Positions 15,371-24,201 of a stretch of DNA of 64,000 nt are shown one piece after another. Made by a program: the position numbers and the translations under genes. This DNA comes from JABJOE01 sp964344145 (GTDB taxonomy: Bacteria > Patescibacteriota > Patescibacteriia > UBA9934). The stretch covers positions 1 to 64,000 of the forward strand of contig CAYFME010000002.1 of assembly GCA_964344145.1 (NCBI GenBank), written 5' to 3'. How positions within the stretch are numbered: the first letter of the stretch is position 1; each line of letters opens with the position of its first letter. The notes below the pieces were generated by a model. That model had not been told where the DNA came from, made no database searches, and was given only the letters and a program-made list of their open reading frames with translations.

Positions 15371-17404
15371 ATGAATATTTCCCATCTGGCTCGCAAACTA
15401 CGTGTTTCGACAGATGAGCTGCGTGCAAAGTTGCCGGAGCTCGGTTTTGATATTGGAGCCAAAGCCATCAAGATTCCAGATCGTGAGGCAGGAAAGATCA
15501 TGTATGCGTGGCGCCAGCACAAGAAGCGTCAGTATTTGGACAAGAAGCGTGCCGACCAGCGAGCGCGGGCTGAGCGCAAGGCGAAGGTTCAAGACGGAAC
15601 GGCTGAGAAGATTCAGATTCCAGCGACGATGTCCGTGCGAGACTTCTCGGAAGCATTGAGTCTGCCGATCGCCAAGGTGATGCAGGAGCTCATGCGTGCG
15701 GGAATCCTCGCGTCGCTTAACGAGCAGATTGATTTTGATACAGCAGCCATCATTGCCGAGGATCTCGGATTCATTGCTGAGCCAGCAGAGGGGGGAGCGG
15801 AAACGGACGGCGATGAAGAAGGCTTGGACAAGCTCGAGCAGGCGCTTGAGGACGAGAACAAGAAGGATTTGAAGGAACGTCCGCCGGTGATTGTGGTGAT
15901 GGGTCACGTTGACCACGGTAAGACGCTCTTGCTCGACTCGATTCGATCAACGAACGTGGTGGCAACCGAGTCAGGTGGTATCACGCAGCACATCGGTGCG
16001 TACCAAGTGCAGCGCAAGGATCGCGATCTGACGTTTATCGACACACCAGGGCACGAAGCCTTCACCGTGATGCGTTCGCGTGGTGCGAAGGTGGCCGACA
16101 TCGGTATTTTGGTTGTTGCGGCAGATGACGGTGTGCAGCCGCAGACCCGTGAGGCTGTCGATATTCTCAAGGCGGCCAAGCTTCCATACGTTGTGGCGAT
16201 CAACAAGATCGATAAACCAGAGGCGAACGTTGAGAAAATCCGTAACCAACTCTCCGAGCTCGGACTCATTCCTGAAGAGTGGGGAGGAAAGACGGTCATG
16301 CAAGGTGTCTCGGCAAAGACAGGTGAGAACATTGAGCAGCTGTTGGACATGGTTTTGCTCGTTGCTGACATGGAGAAGGAGAACATTGTCGCCAACCCAG
16401 ATCGTCGTGCCATCGGAACGATTATTGAGTCACACGTCGACAAAGGTCAGGGTCCTGTCGCAACGGTTCTGGTTCAGACGGGTTCGCTTTCGACCGGCGA
16501 CATCCTGGGCGTGCGAGGTGTGAACTATGGACGCGTGCGTGCGATGAAGACGTGGGATGGAAAGGATGTGAAAACTGTGCCGCCGTCGACACCAGTTCGT
16601 ATTCTTGGTTTCAAGGCCGCGCCATCGATTGGAGACGTGCTGGAAGTGCCAGAGAAGGCAAAGGATTTGGACAAGCTCAAGGCTCAGCCAACGCGAAAGA
16701 CCGGTGTGCAGGAGATGTCCGTGCGTAAAACAAAAGCGGTGGAGGATCAGGATGGTGACGAGGCCGACGAGCAGAAGATCGTGTTGAACTTGATTATCCG
16801 TGCCGATGTACTTGGATCGCTTGAGGCGGTGCTGGGAATGCTTGAGAAGATCGACAACCCACACGTTGGTGTGAAGGTGGTCTCCAAGGGCCTTGGAAAT
16901 ATTACAGATTCTGATGTCCTGAATGCCGAGGCGACCAAGGCGATGCTGATTGCCTTTTCCGTGAAGCCTTCGACGGCCGCATCAACCTTGGCGCGTGATA
17001 AGGGCGTCGACATCCACGAGTACAAAGTTATTTATAAGTTGTTTGAGGATGTTGTTGAGAAGCTGAAGATTTTGATTCCTGCCGAGAAGGTCTACACCGA
17101 GCTTGGATCTGTGAAGGTTTTGGCCGTGTTCCAGAAGATGCCAAAGGGCATGGTTGTTGGAGGTGCGGTGAACAAGGGATCGATCGAGGTAGGAGCGACT
17201 GCCCGCGTGGTGCGCGGTGAGCAAGTGATTGCTGAAGGAAAGATCAACTCCCTGCAGGCTGGTAAGCAGGATGTGAAGGAAGTCATGGAAGGGCAGCAGT
17301 GCGGAATCGGATTCACAGGAAAGGCCAAGATCGAAGAGGGCGATATCCTCGAGGTTTATAAAGAAGAAGAACATGCTCGAACATTGGAAGTGCCAGGAGC
17401 GTAA
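15371..17404 (+). CDS. infB: Translation initiation factor IF-2
   Basis: A 677-residue GTPase that brings initiator tRNA to the small ribosomal subunit. It has a short N-terminal IF2_N domain (NISHLARKLRVSTDELRAKL), a second IF2_N-like part near residue 80 (IPATMSVRDFSEALSLP), the G domain with GHVDHGKT (178-185), DTPGHE and NKID, and the C-terminal beta-barrel domains. It lacks the long linker found in E. coli IF-2. The predicted leaderless mRNA is striking for the very factor that handles start codons. Confidence 0.96.
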   Translation: MNISHLARKLRVSTDELRAKLPELGFDIGAKAIKIPDREAGKIMYAWRQHKKRQYLDKKRADQRARAERKAKVQDGTAEKIQIPATMSVRDFSEALSLPIAKVMQELMRAGILASLNEQIDFDTAAIIAEDLGFIAEPAEGGAETDGDEEGLDKLEQALEDENKKDLKERPPVIVVMGHVDHGKTLLLDSIRSTNVVATESGGITQHIGAYQVQRKDRDLTFIDTPGHEAFTVMRSRGAKVADIGILVVAADDGVQPQTREAVDILKAAKLPYVVAINKIDKPEANVEKIRNQLSELGLIPEEWGGKTVMQGVSAKTGENIEQLLDMVLLVADMEKENIVANPDRRAIGTIIESHVDKGQGPVATVLVQTGSLSTGDILGVRGVNYGRVRAMKTWDGKDVKTVPPSTPVRILGFKAAPSIGDVLEVPEKAKDLDKLKAQPTRKTGVQEMSVRKTKAVEDQDGDEADEQKIVLNLIIRADVLGSLEAVLGMLEKIDNPHVGVKVVSKGLGNITDSDVLNAEATKAMLIAFSVKPSTAASTLARDKGVDIHEYKVIYKLFEDVVEKLKILIPAEKVYTELGSVKVLAVFQKMPKGMVVGGAVNKGSIEVGATARVVRGEQVIAEGKINSLQAGKQDVKEVMEGQQCGIGFTGKAKIEEGDILEVYKEEEHARTLEVPGA

Positions 17405-17412
17405 ACATCAGC

Positions 17413-17439
17413 AAAACGCGGCTCATGAGGCTGTGTTTT
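17413..17439 (+). terminator. Terminator of infB, overlapping the trxA -35 box
   Basis: AAAACGCGGCT (17413-17423), loop CATGA, GGCTGTGTTTT (17429-17439), several G-T pairs. The last two bases are the start of the trxA -35. Confidence 0.65.
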
Positions 17440-17466
17440 GTCATCTGTAAATCCTCTTGCTACAAT
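17438..17466 (+). promoter_or_regulatory. Promoter of trxA-trxB
   Basis: TTGTCA, 17-nt spacer, TACAAT; leader about 30 nt. Confidence 0.7.
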
Positions 17467-17502
17467 GCGCCCACGATTAACGTTTACTTACCTTCCTTTC
17501 CT

Positions 17503-17811
17503 ATGGACCTTACTTCCGACTCCTTTGACGCAACAGTGTTGCAGGCACAGAATGTTGTTCTTGTTGATTTTTGGGCACCGTGGTGTGGTCCGTGCAAGGT
17601 GATGAGTCCGATCGTCGATGAACTCGCCGGCGAGATGGACAACGTGACGGTCGGGAAAGTAAACGTCGATGAGAATCCGGAGCTTGTGCAGCAGTTTAAT
17701 GTCTTGTCGATCCCAACCTTCTTGGTCTTCAAGTCAGGACAGGTGGTGGAGCAGTTTTCCGGTTCAATGAGTAAAGATGAGCTAAAAGACAAGGTCACCA
17801 AGCACGCGTAG
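17503..17811 (+). CDS. trxA: Thioredoxin
   Basis: A 102-residue thioredoxin, a small reductant of protein disulphides. The active site is WCGPC (residues 27-31), with the cis-proline region LSIPTFLVFKSG. I take the ATG at 17503 because the upstream in-frame start lies before the promoter. It is followed after 2 nt by its reductase, so the pair forms one operon. Confidence 0.95.
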   Translation: MDLTSDSFDATVLQAQNVVLVDFWAPWCGPCKVMSPIVDELAGEMDNVTVGKVNVDENPELVQQFNVLSIPTFLVFKSGQVVEQFSGSMSKDELKDKVTKHA

Positions 17812-17813
17812 CT

Positions 17814-18737
17814 ATGGATGAGCGCAACGTTATCATTATTGGATCAGGTCCTGCCGGGTACACGGCAGCGATTTATTGCGCGCGTGCGGACATGCAGCCA
17901 CTGATGATCGCCGGTCAGCAGCCCGGTGGTCAGCTGATGCTTACCTCGGATGTTGAGAACTGGCCGGGTGAGCCTGATGGTGTCCTTGGTCCTGAGCTGA
18001 TGGAGAAGCTCAAGAAGCAGGCACTGCGTTTTGGAACCGAGACGGTTGATGAAATGGTGACGGAAGTTGATTTTTCATCTGCGCCGTTTGTAGTGAAGAC
18101 GGCAGACAAGGAGTTTTCCGCAAAGACGGTCATTATTGCGACGGGTGCCAGTGCGATGTGGCTCGGCATTCCGGGCGAGGATCGTCTGCAGGGCCGGGGT
18201 GTGTCGGCGTGTGCGACCTGTGATGGCTTTTTCTTCCGGGACAAAGATGTCGTTGTGATTGGGGGAGGAGATTCAGCAGCCGAGGAGTCTACGTTTTTGA
18301 CAAAGTTTGCCAAGAAGGTCTACTTGCTTGTTCGTCGCGATGAGATGCGCGCTTCAAAGATTATGCAGAAGCGTGTGTTCGACAACGAGAAGATCGAAGT
18401 GATGTGGAACACGGAGGCGGTCGAGTTGCTTGGAGAAGAAAAGGTTGAAGGTGTGAAAGTGAAGAACAACAAGACTGGCGAGGAGCAGACGCTCGACGTA
18501 CAAGGCTACTTCGCAGCGATCGGCCACAAACCAAACACGGACTTGTTTAAAGAAGTGCTCGAGCTCGATCCAAAGGGTTACATTAAGCATGCGCCAGATT
18601 CGACCAAGACGAACATCGAAGGTGTGTTTGCCGCAGGTGACGTCATCGATCCGTGGTACCGTCAAGCGGTGACCGCGGCAGGCCTTGGGTGTATGGCCGC
18701 ATTGGAGGCAGAGCGGTACTTGGCTGCTCAGGAATAA
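17814..18737 (+). CDS. trxB: Thioredoxin reductase
   Basis: A 307-residue FAD enzyme that reduces thioredoxin with NADPH. The FAD site is IIGSGPAGYTAAIY near the N-terminus, the redox pair CATC spans residues 133-136, the pyridine nucleotide site is VVIGGGDSAAEES, and the second FAD motif is GVFAAGDVID. Length and order are normal for the low-molecular-weight class. Cotranscribed with trxA. Confidence 0.95.
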   Translation: MDERNVIIIGSGPAGYTAAIYCARADMQPLMIAGQQPGGQLMLTSDVENWPGEPDGVLGPELMEKLKKQALRFGTETVDEMVTEVDFSSAPFVVKTADKEFSAKTVIIATGASAMWLGIPGEDRLQGRGVSACATCDGFFFRDKDVVVIGGGDSAAEESTFLTKFAKKVYLLVRRDEMRASKIMQKRVFDNEKIEVMWNTEAVELLGEEKVEGVKVKNNKTGEEQTLDVQGYFAAIGHKPNTDLFKEVLELDPKGYIKHAPDSTKTNIEGVFAAGDVIDPWYRQAVTAAGLGCMAALEAERYLAAQE

Positions 18738-18745
18738 CATTTCGT

Positions 18746-19951
18746 ATGTCTAACGCCTTTGAAAACGCCTTGAACCAAATCCGTCGCGCAGCCGATGTTG
18801 CTGACGTGCAGTCCGATGTGCTCTCCATCCTTAGCCAGCCGATGCGCGAGGTGCGTGTATCGATTCCTCTTAAGCGTGATGACGGCAGCTTGGAGATGAT
18901 CGAGGGCTTCCGCGTGCAGCACAACAACTGGCGTGGACCGTACAAGGGTGGTATCCGCTATCATCAAGACGTCGACATTCACGAGGTGAAGGCCTTGGCG
19001 ACGTGGATGACGTTCAAGACTGCTGTTGCCGGCATCCCGATGGGTGGTGGAAAAGGAGGCGTGACGTTTAATCCGAAAGAGTATTCGCAAGAAGAGATCG
19101 AGCGCGTGACACGGGCATGGGTGCGTGCAATGGCGGGTGTGATTGGTCCGGAGATTGATGTGCCAGCACCAGATGTGAACACGCGACCGCAAGAGATGGC
19201 GTGGATTGCGGACGAGTTTGGTCATCCGGCTGTGGTGACCGGCAAGCCGATTGAGGCAGGTGGATCGGAAGGTCGAGGGACGGCCACAGCGCAGGGTGGA
19301 TACTACGTTTTGGAAGAGCTGTTTGAAGATTTGTCGCTTGAGCCTGAGATGAAGACCGTAGCGATTCAGGGATTTGGAAATGCTGGACGGACCTTTGCGC
19401 GTATTGCCGCGCGTCATGAGTGGAAGGTGATTGCCGTGTCTGACTCACGAGGCGGTGTGTACAATCCTGAAGGACTTGATGTTGAGGCGTTGGAGAAGCA
19501 TAAAGATGAAACGCGCAGTGTTGCTGGGTTTGAAGGGTCGCAGGAAGTATCAAATGAAGCGATTCTTGAGTTGGAGTGCGGATTGCTCGTTCCGGCAGCG
19601 CTTGAGAACGTCATCACGCAGGAGAATGCACCACGCATTCAAGCGAAGGTGATCCTTGAGCTGGCCAACGGTCCTACGACTCCGGAAGCCGACGACATTT
19701 TGTTTGAAAAAGGTATTCATGTGGTGCCAGACATCTTGGCCAACTCGGGCGGTGTGACGGTGAGCTATTTTGAGTGGGATCAGAATATGAAAGATGAGCG
19801 ATGGAGTGCGCAGGACGTTGATCAGAAGTTGAAAGAAGCAATGAACGATGCGGCACGGCAGACCTGGGATCGCGCACAGAAGTATAAAACAGATTTACGC
19901 CGTGGCGCCTTCGCTCTTGCACTGGAGCGATTGAGCGAGGCGATGAAGTAA
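18746..19951 (+). CDS. gdhA: Glutamate dehydrogenase (Glu/Leu/Phe/Val family)
   Basis: A 401-residue amino-acid dehydrogenase interconverting glutamate and 2-oxoglutarate plus ammonia. The substrate-binding part has VQHNNWRGPYKGGIRY and MGGGKGGVTFNP (with the catalytic lysine), and the Rossmann part has IQGFGNAGRTFARIA. The start at 18746 is 8 nt after trxB; longer versions would run into trxB. Coenzyme preference cannot be told from the sequence alone. It may be one of few nitrogen-linked reactions in this reduced genome. Confidence 0.9.
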   Translation: MSNAFENALNQIRRAADVADVQSDVLSILSQPMREVRVSIPLKRDDGSLEMIEGFRVQHNNWRGPYKGGIRYHQDVDIHEVKALATWMTFKTAVAGIPMGGGKGGVTFNPKEYSQEEIERVTRAWVRAMAGVIGPEIDVPAPDVNTRPQEMAWIADEFGHPAVVTGKPIEAGGSEGRGTATAQGGYYVLEELFEDLSLEPEMKTVAIQGFGNAGRTFARIAARHEWKVIAVSDSRGGVYNPEGLDVEALEKHKDETRSVAGFEGSQEVSNEAILELECGLLVPAALENVITQENAPRIQAKVILELANGPTTPEADDILFEKGIHVVPDILANSGGVTVSYFEWDQNMKDERWSAQDVDQKLKEAMNDAARQTWDRAQKYKTDLRRGAFALALERLSEAMK

Positions 19952-19960
19952 AGAAGACCA

Positions 19961-19993
19961 CAAGACCGAGGCTTGACCTCGGTCTTGTTTTTT
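19961..19993 (+). terminator. Terminator of gdhA enclosing the C5 -35 box
   Basis: CAAGACCGAGG (19961-19971), loop CTTGA, CCTCGGTCTTG (19977-19987), then six T. The C5 -35 TTGACC lies in its loop. Confidence 0.85.
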
Positions 19994-20001
19994 GGTACGT
20001 T
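19973..20001 (+). promoter_or_regulatory. Promoter of cassette C5
   Basis: TTGACC, 17-nt spacer, TACGTT. Confidence 0.55.
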
Positions 20002-20036
20002 CAGATGCTCGCAAGAGCCCACATCACGGATGGTAC

Positions 20037-20531
20037 ATGGACCTTTCTCTGCCCTGGGTCAGCGTCATGCTGGACCCGACACGATCGCTGCGACACGCAC
20101 TGCTGGTCGACGTGTACGATGACGTCGATCCCCGAATCACCGAGGAGACCATCGACTGGTCTGCCGAGCAGGTGGCGAGCTTCGAAGTCACGAGCTGGGC
20201 AGCTGGTCGTCCTCTGACGGCCGAGCGTCTTCTGCTGCAGATGGATCACGGTCTTGCCGAGGTCGCGACGCCCCGCATCGCGTTCGCCTTCACGAGCCAC
20301 CCGCAGCTTCAGGTCTGGCCCTGGCGTCGGCTTATCGTCGCCCACCCGGGCCCACCGCTCTCCGCGGGTGCCGACTTCCTGCTGTTCTTCGACCGCCGGG
20401 CGGACAAGATCCTCCCACGGCTTGGACGTCGAGACCGTACTTGGGGACCGCAGGATCACTTCCTGCTGGTTCGTCCGCAGATGGCTCTGCGTGAACACGC
20501 CGCTGTGCGCATCCCCCGATCCCGTCGCTAG
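20037..20531 (+). CDS. Cassette C5: GC-rich 164-residue protein of unknown family
   Basis: Started at the ATG at 20037, downstream of the promoter. The product opens MDLSLPWVSVMLDPTRSLRHAL, is rich in Arg, Trp and Pro, and contains FAFTSHPQLQVWPWRRLIVAHPG and FLLFFDRRADKILPRLGRR. It looks like a soluble domain without membrane segments. I recognise no family. It is GC-rich and sits between gdhA and leuS as an independent transcription unit; only a weak GGAT precedes the start. Confidence 0.7.
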   Translation: MDLSLPWVSVMLDPTRSLRHALLVDVYDDVDPRITEETIDWSAEQVASFEVTSWAAGRPLTAERLLLQMDHGLAEVATPRIAFAFTSHPQLQVWPWRRLIVAHPGPPLSAGADFLLFFDRRADKILPRLGRRDRTWGPQDHFLLVRPQMALREHAAVRIPRSRR

Positions 20532-20550
20532 TTCCACCGCATGTCCTCGA

Positions 20551-20578
20551 TCCCGCCCTCCACACTCGGATGGCGGGA
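20551..20578 (+). terminator. Hairpin terminator of cassette C5
   Basis: TCCCGCC (20551-20557) pairs with GGCGGGA (20572-20578); tail CTCGTGCATTCTTGCCC. Confidence 0.75.
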
Positions 20579-20589
20579 CTCGTGCATTC

Positions 20590-20757
20590 TTGCCCTTTTG
20601 CGCTTTTCGCCGTACTCTAGTTTCGAACCCGTGTCGTTTTTAGATATTTGAGGACAGTTCTAGGCGCGGGGACAGCAGTGAGGAAACGTACCGATTCGTA
20701 CGTCGACGAACTGCAGGGGCCCCGCAACAACGAAATGGCCCAAATAGCTATAAACGT
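20590..20757 (+). promoter_or_regulatory. Promoter and structured leader of leuS
   Basis: TTGCCC (20590-20595), 17-nt spacer, TACTCT (20613-20618). The leader of about 130 nt has an outer stem GCGGGG (20666-20671) with CCCCGC (20720-20725) and an inner hairpin ACGTAC/GTACGT (20686-20703). No T-box core is visible. No gene lies in this stretch. Confidence 0.6.
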
Positions 20758-23061
20758 ATGTACGACCATTCATCGATTGATCCAAAATGGCAGAAGCGTT
20801 GGGAAGACGAAGGTGTCTTTCACGCCCAGGACGATTCCGATAAAGAGAAGTTTTATTGCTTGATTGAGTTTCCGTATCCATCAGGCGATGGCCTGCATCT
20901 TGGTCACCCTCGATCGTACTGTGCGCTTGATATGGTCGCGCGCAAGAAGCGCATGGAGGGCTTTAATGTTTTGTACCCAATCGGCTGGGATGCGTTTGGT
21001 CTGCCAACGGAGAACTATGCGATCAAGACCGGTCGCAAGCCACAAGACGTGACGAAAGAAAACACCGATACCTTCCGACGTCAGCTCAAGTCGCTGGGCA
21101 TCAGCTTTGACTGGTCGCGCGAGGTCAACACGACGGATCCAGCGTATTACAAATGGACGCAGTGGCAGTTTCTGGAGTTTTTCAAGGCGGGTCTGGCGTA
21201 CAAGGCTGGAATGGCGATCAACTGGTGCTTGAGCTGCAAGATTGGTTTGGCAAACGAAGAGGTCGTCAACGGCGCGTGCGAGCGCTGTGGTGGTGACGTT
21301 GAGAAGCGCGATAAGGAGCAGTGGATGATCGCGATCACGAAGTACGCGGATCGTTTGCTTGAGGACCTAGAGACCGTCGACTATCTGCCGAAGATCAAAA
21401 AGCAACAGCAGGATTGGATTGGAAAGAGTGAGGGGGCGGAGATTGATTTTGCGATCGATGGGTCTGACGATGCGATTAAAGTGTTTACCACGCGTCCCGA
21501 TACCATTATGGGCGCGACGTTTATGGTGCTTGCTCCTGAGCATCCATTTGTCGCGACGCTTACGACCGATGATCAGAAAAAAGCCGTTGAGAAGTACGTC
21601 AAAGCAGCAGCGAAGAAGTCGGATATCGATCGCGGGGATGCTACGAAAGAGAAGACAGGTGTGTTTACTGGTGCTTATGCTCTGCATCCGGTAACAGGCG
21701 AGAAGATGGCCGTGTGGGTCGCTGACTACGTGATGATGGGCTACGGAACTGGCGCAATCATGTCTGTGCCGGCATTGGACGAACGTGATCAGGAGTTCGC
21801 GCAAGCGTTTGATTTGCCAATCGTCGAGACGGAATTGCTTGATTTCGATGAAGCGGTCGAAAAGGTCGGCGGCAAAAAGACGACAAACTACAAACTCCGC
21901 GATTGGGTCTTCTCACGTCAGCGCTATTGGGGTGAGCCGATTCCGTTGGTTCATTGTGAGAAGTGTTCGCCTGAGACGGGCGGATGGGTTGCGGTTCCCG
22001 ACGACCAACTTCCTGTTGTCCTTCCTGAGGTCGAGAAGTATCAGCCAACCGATACGGGCGAGTCGCCATTGGCCGCGATTGAGGACTGGGTGAACACGGA
22101 GTGTCCGTCATGTGGTGGTCCGGCAAAGCGCGAGACCGACACCATGCCAAACTGGGCCGGGTCCTCTTGGTACTTCCTACGCTACATCGATCCGCACAAC
22201 GACAAGGCCTTTGCCGATATGGATAAGCTGAAGTACTGGATGCCGATTGATCTGTACAACGGTGGCATGGAGCACACGGTCCTGCACTTGCTCTACTCAC
22301 GCTTCTGGAACAAGTTCCTGTTCGATCGCGGGCACGTTCCGGTGAGCGAGCCCTACGCGCGACGTCACAGTCATGGTCTGATTTTGGCTGAGGATGGTCG
22401 CAAGATGTCCAAGTCGCTCGGCAACGTCATCAACCCAGATGAGATCGTTGAAAAGTACGGCGCCGATACGTTGCGCATGTACGAAATGTTCATTGGTCCG
22501 TTTGAAGAGCCGGTGCCGTGGAGCACGAACGGCTTGATTGGTGTTCGTCGCTTTCTCGATAAGGTCGCACGTCTGCCGGACATCGTATCTGACAGCGAAG
22601 ACGAAGAGGTGACACGCGCGCTGCACAAGGTGATCAAGAAGGTCAGCGAAGATATCGACAAGATGCGGTTCAATACAGCGGTTGCTGCGCTGATGACCTT
22701 CGTTAACGTCGTGAACAAGCAAGGTACCATTACGAAGGAATCGCTGACGACGTTCATGCGTGCGCTTTGTCCGTTTGCACCGCACATGGCAAACGAGATC
22801 GCTGAGCAACTTGGCGAGACAACGGTGTTGGAGTCCCAGTCATGGCCATCGTACAATGAGCGTTTAGTCATCGACGACGTTGTCACACTTGCCGTGCAAG
22901 TCAACGGGAAGTTGCGCGCCACGCTTGAGGTCGCACCCGACGCCTCCCAAGATGAGGTGGAGAAGTTGGCGCGTGCGAACGAGAATGTGGCAAAATATGT
23001 AACAGATGAGCCACGGAAGGTTATCTACGTTCCTGGCAAGATGCTGAACTTCGTTGTTTAG
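20758..23061 (+). CDS. leuS: Leucyl-tRNA synthetase
   Basis: A 767-residue class I synthetase that charges tRNA-Leu. The HIGH-like motif is GLHLGHPRSY, the zinc-type region has CLSCKIGLANEEVVNGACERCGG, the CP1 editing domain is present (TTRPDTIMGATFMVLAPEH and GYGTGAIMSVPA), and the catalytic loop is GRKMSKSLGNV. E. coli LeuRS has 860 residues, so this one is trimmed. Its own promoter and structured leader suggest separate regulation. Confidence 0.95.
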   Translation: MYDHSSIDPKWQKRWEDEGVFHAQDDSDKEKFYCLIEFPYPSGDGLHLGHPRSYCALDMVARKKRMEGFNVLYPIGWDAFGLPTENYAIKTGRKPQDVTKENTDTFRRQLKSLGISFDWSREVNTTDPAYYKWTQWQFLEFFKAGLAYKAGMAINWCLSCKIGLANEEVVNGACERCGGDVEKRDKEQWMIAITKYADRLLEDLETVDYLPKIKKQQQDWIGKSEGAEIDFAIDGSDDAIKVFTTRPDTIMGATFMVLAPEHPFVATLTTDDQKKAVEKYVKAAAKKSDIDRGDATKEKTGVFTGAYALHPVTGEKMAVWVADYVMMGYGTGAIMSVPALDERDQEFAQAFDLPIVETELLDFDEAVEKVGGKKTTNYKLRDWVFSRQRYWGEPIPLVHCEKCSPETGGWVAVPDDQLPVVLPEVEKYQPTDTGESPLAAIEDWVNTECPSCGGPAKRETDTMPNWAGSSWYFLRYIDPHNDKAFADMDKLKYWMPIDLYNGGMEHTVLHLLYSRFWNKFLFDRGHVPVSEPYARRHSHGLILAEDGRKMSKSLGNVINPDEIVEKYGADTLRMYEMFIGPFEEPVPWSTNGLIGVRRFLDKVARLPDIVSDSEDEEVTRALHKVIKKVSEDIDKMRFNTAVAALMTFVNVVNKQGTITKESLTTFMRALCPFAPHMANEIAEQLGETTVLESQSWPSYNERLVIDDVVTLAVQVNGKLRATLEVAPDASQDEVEKLARANENVAKYVTDEPRKVIYVPGKMLNFVV

Positions 23062-23119
23062 GCTTGTCTGTTGGGCTGATGGCCCTGCAGATCCGTATAA
23101 ACAACGTAATCATCATTAT

Positions 23120-24118
23120 ATGTATCGCTTTGCGTACGTGTTGTGCGTACTTGTTCTGCTTGGTGCTGGATGTATGCCGGCCGCAGACTTTGGATTAGAT
23201 GCTGTGCCAACGGCATCGTGTCCTGATGTTGGAGAGAGTGATTTCGCCTCGGCCAAGGGTGCTTCCGATCAATCGCTTGGTCAGTACGGTCCGTGGAATA
23301 GCCGTTTGATGGTCGCCTACTCCGACGACGGTCTTGATTGGGAGCGCACCGACTGGATTGTCTCTGAGCAAGCCGACGTGCCTGACATCGAGATCGACGA
23401 GAACGGTTGTTTGTATCTGTACTACACAGCCTGGGAGATCGACGGCGGCTTCATCAACCAAACGCACGTGGCTATCTCGGACGACTATGGTGAGACCTGG
23501 ACGTATAAGTTTATCAACATTGAAGGCCTGTCGACGCTCGACACCGGTTCGCCACTTGTTGATCCCGATATTCAAATCCTTGATGACGGAACGTTCCGAC
23601 TGTATCTCACCCACGACAGCGATGGAGGAGACAGTGGCGCTCCGCAGTCGCACTACTTTGAAAGTGACGACGGTATCAATTTCACCTTCGTCGGCGTCGC
23701 CTTTGAAGATGATGAGAACCGCGCCGTGCTTGATCCTTCTATCTTGCAGCTTGACGACGATGAATGGATTTTCTTCGCCGGCGGACTTGGTAATGGCGGT
23801 AACTGGTTTGGAACATCAGACGATGGAACCGACTTTGAGACCGATTCGATGAAATTGGACTATGAAGGAAACTCCTACATGATGGCCAATGGTCTTGCAG
23901 TCGACGGTGGATATCGATTCTACTCATTCTCCAACACGACAGACTTCATTTTGAGCTGGTTTTCTGAGGATGGGTATGAGTGGGAAGCAGAAGAGGTCGT
24001 CCTTGAGGTCGATGAGTCATCTGGACTCGAGAGTAAGCATGTGAAGGACCCAACGGTGATTCAATTGCCTGACGGTTCGTACATCATGATCTACAAAACA
24101 ACGATCCCGTCCACATAA
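23120..24118 (+). CDS. Lipoprotein with glycosidase-like beta-propeller fold
   Basis: A 332-residue protein started at the ATG at 23120. The signal ends in the lipobox LLGAGC. The mature part shows repeated blocks typical of five-bladed propellers and sialidase-type repeats: MVAYSDDGLDWERTDWIV, VAISDDYGETWTYKF, HYFESDDGINFTFVG, SWFSEDGYEWEAEEV and HVKDPTVIQLPDGSYIMIY. The aspartates recall GH43/GH32-like enzymes, but I cannot assign a catalytic triad. It is probably a surface protein acting on or binding glycans. Confidence 0.7.
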   Translation: MYRFAYVLCVLVLLGAGCMPAADFGLDAVPTASCPDVGESDFASAKGASDQSLGQYGPWNSRLMVAYSDDGLDWERTDWIVSEQADVPDIEIDENGCLYLYYTAWEIDGGFINQTHVAISDDYGETWTYKFINIEGLSTLDTGSPLVDPDIQILDDGTFRLYLTHDSDGGDSGAPQSHYFESDDGINFTFVGVAFEDDENRAVLDPSILQLDDDEWIFFAGGLGNGGNWFGTSDDGTDFETDSMKLDYEGNSYMMANGLAVDGGYRFYSFSNTTDFILSWFSEDGYEWEAEEVVLEVDESSGLESKHVKDPTVIQLPDGSYIMIYKTTIPST

Positions 24119-24162
24119 GATCTTGACGACGAGGTCTAAAAACGAGACAATACACACAGACC

Positions 24163-24178
24163 TCCCCGAAAGGGGAGT
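24163..24178 (+). terminator. Terminator-like hairpin before the MFS gene
   Basis: CTCCCC, loop GAAA, GGGGAG, with outer pairing ACAGAC/GTCTGT and four T. It ends the upstream lipoprotein transcript or attenuates a TTGACG/GACAAT promoter at 24123. Confidence 0.55.
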
Positions 24179-24186
24179 TTTGTGTC

Positions 24187-24195
24187 TGTTATACT
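24187..24195 (+). promoter_or_regulatory. Extended -10 promoter of the MFS gene (leaderless)
   Basis: TGTTATACT ending 7 nt before the ATG at 24202, so transcription should begin at the start codon. Confidence 0.6.
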
Positions 24196-24201
24196 TCTTG
24201 C

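Noticed and set aside
18653..18745. Upstream start for glutamate dehydrogenase
   Set aside because: It would lie inside trxB; the ATG at 18746 gives the normal family N-terminus.
20625..20757. T-box riboswitch before leuS
   Set aside because: No AGGGTGGNACCGCG core and no competing terminator are visible.
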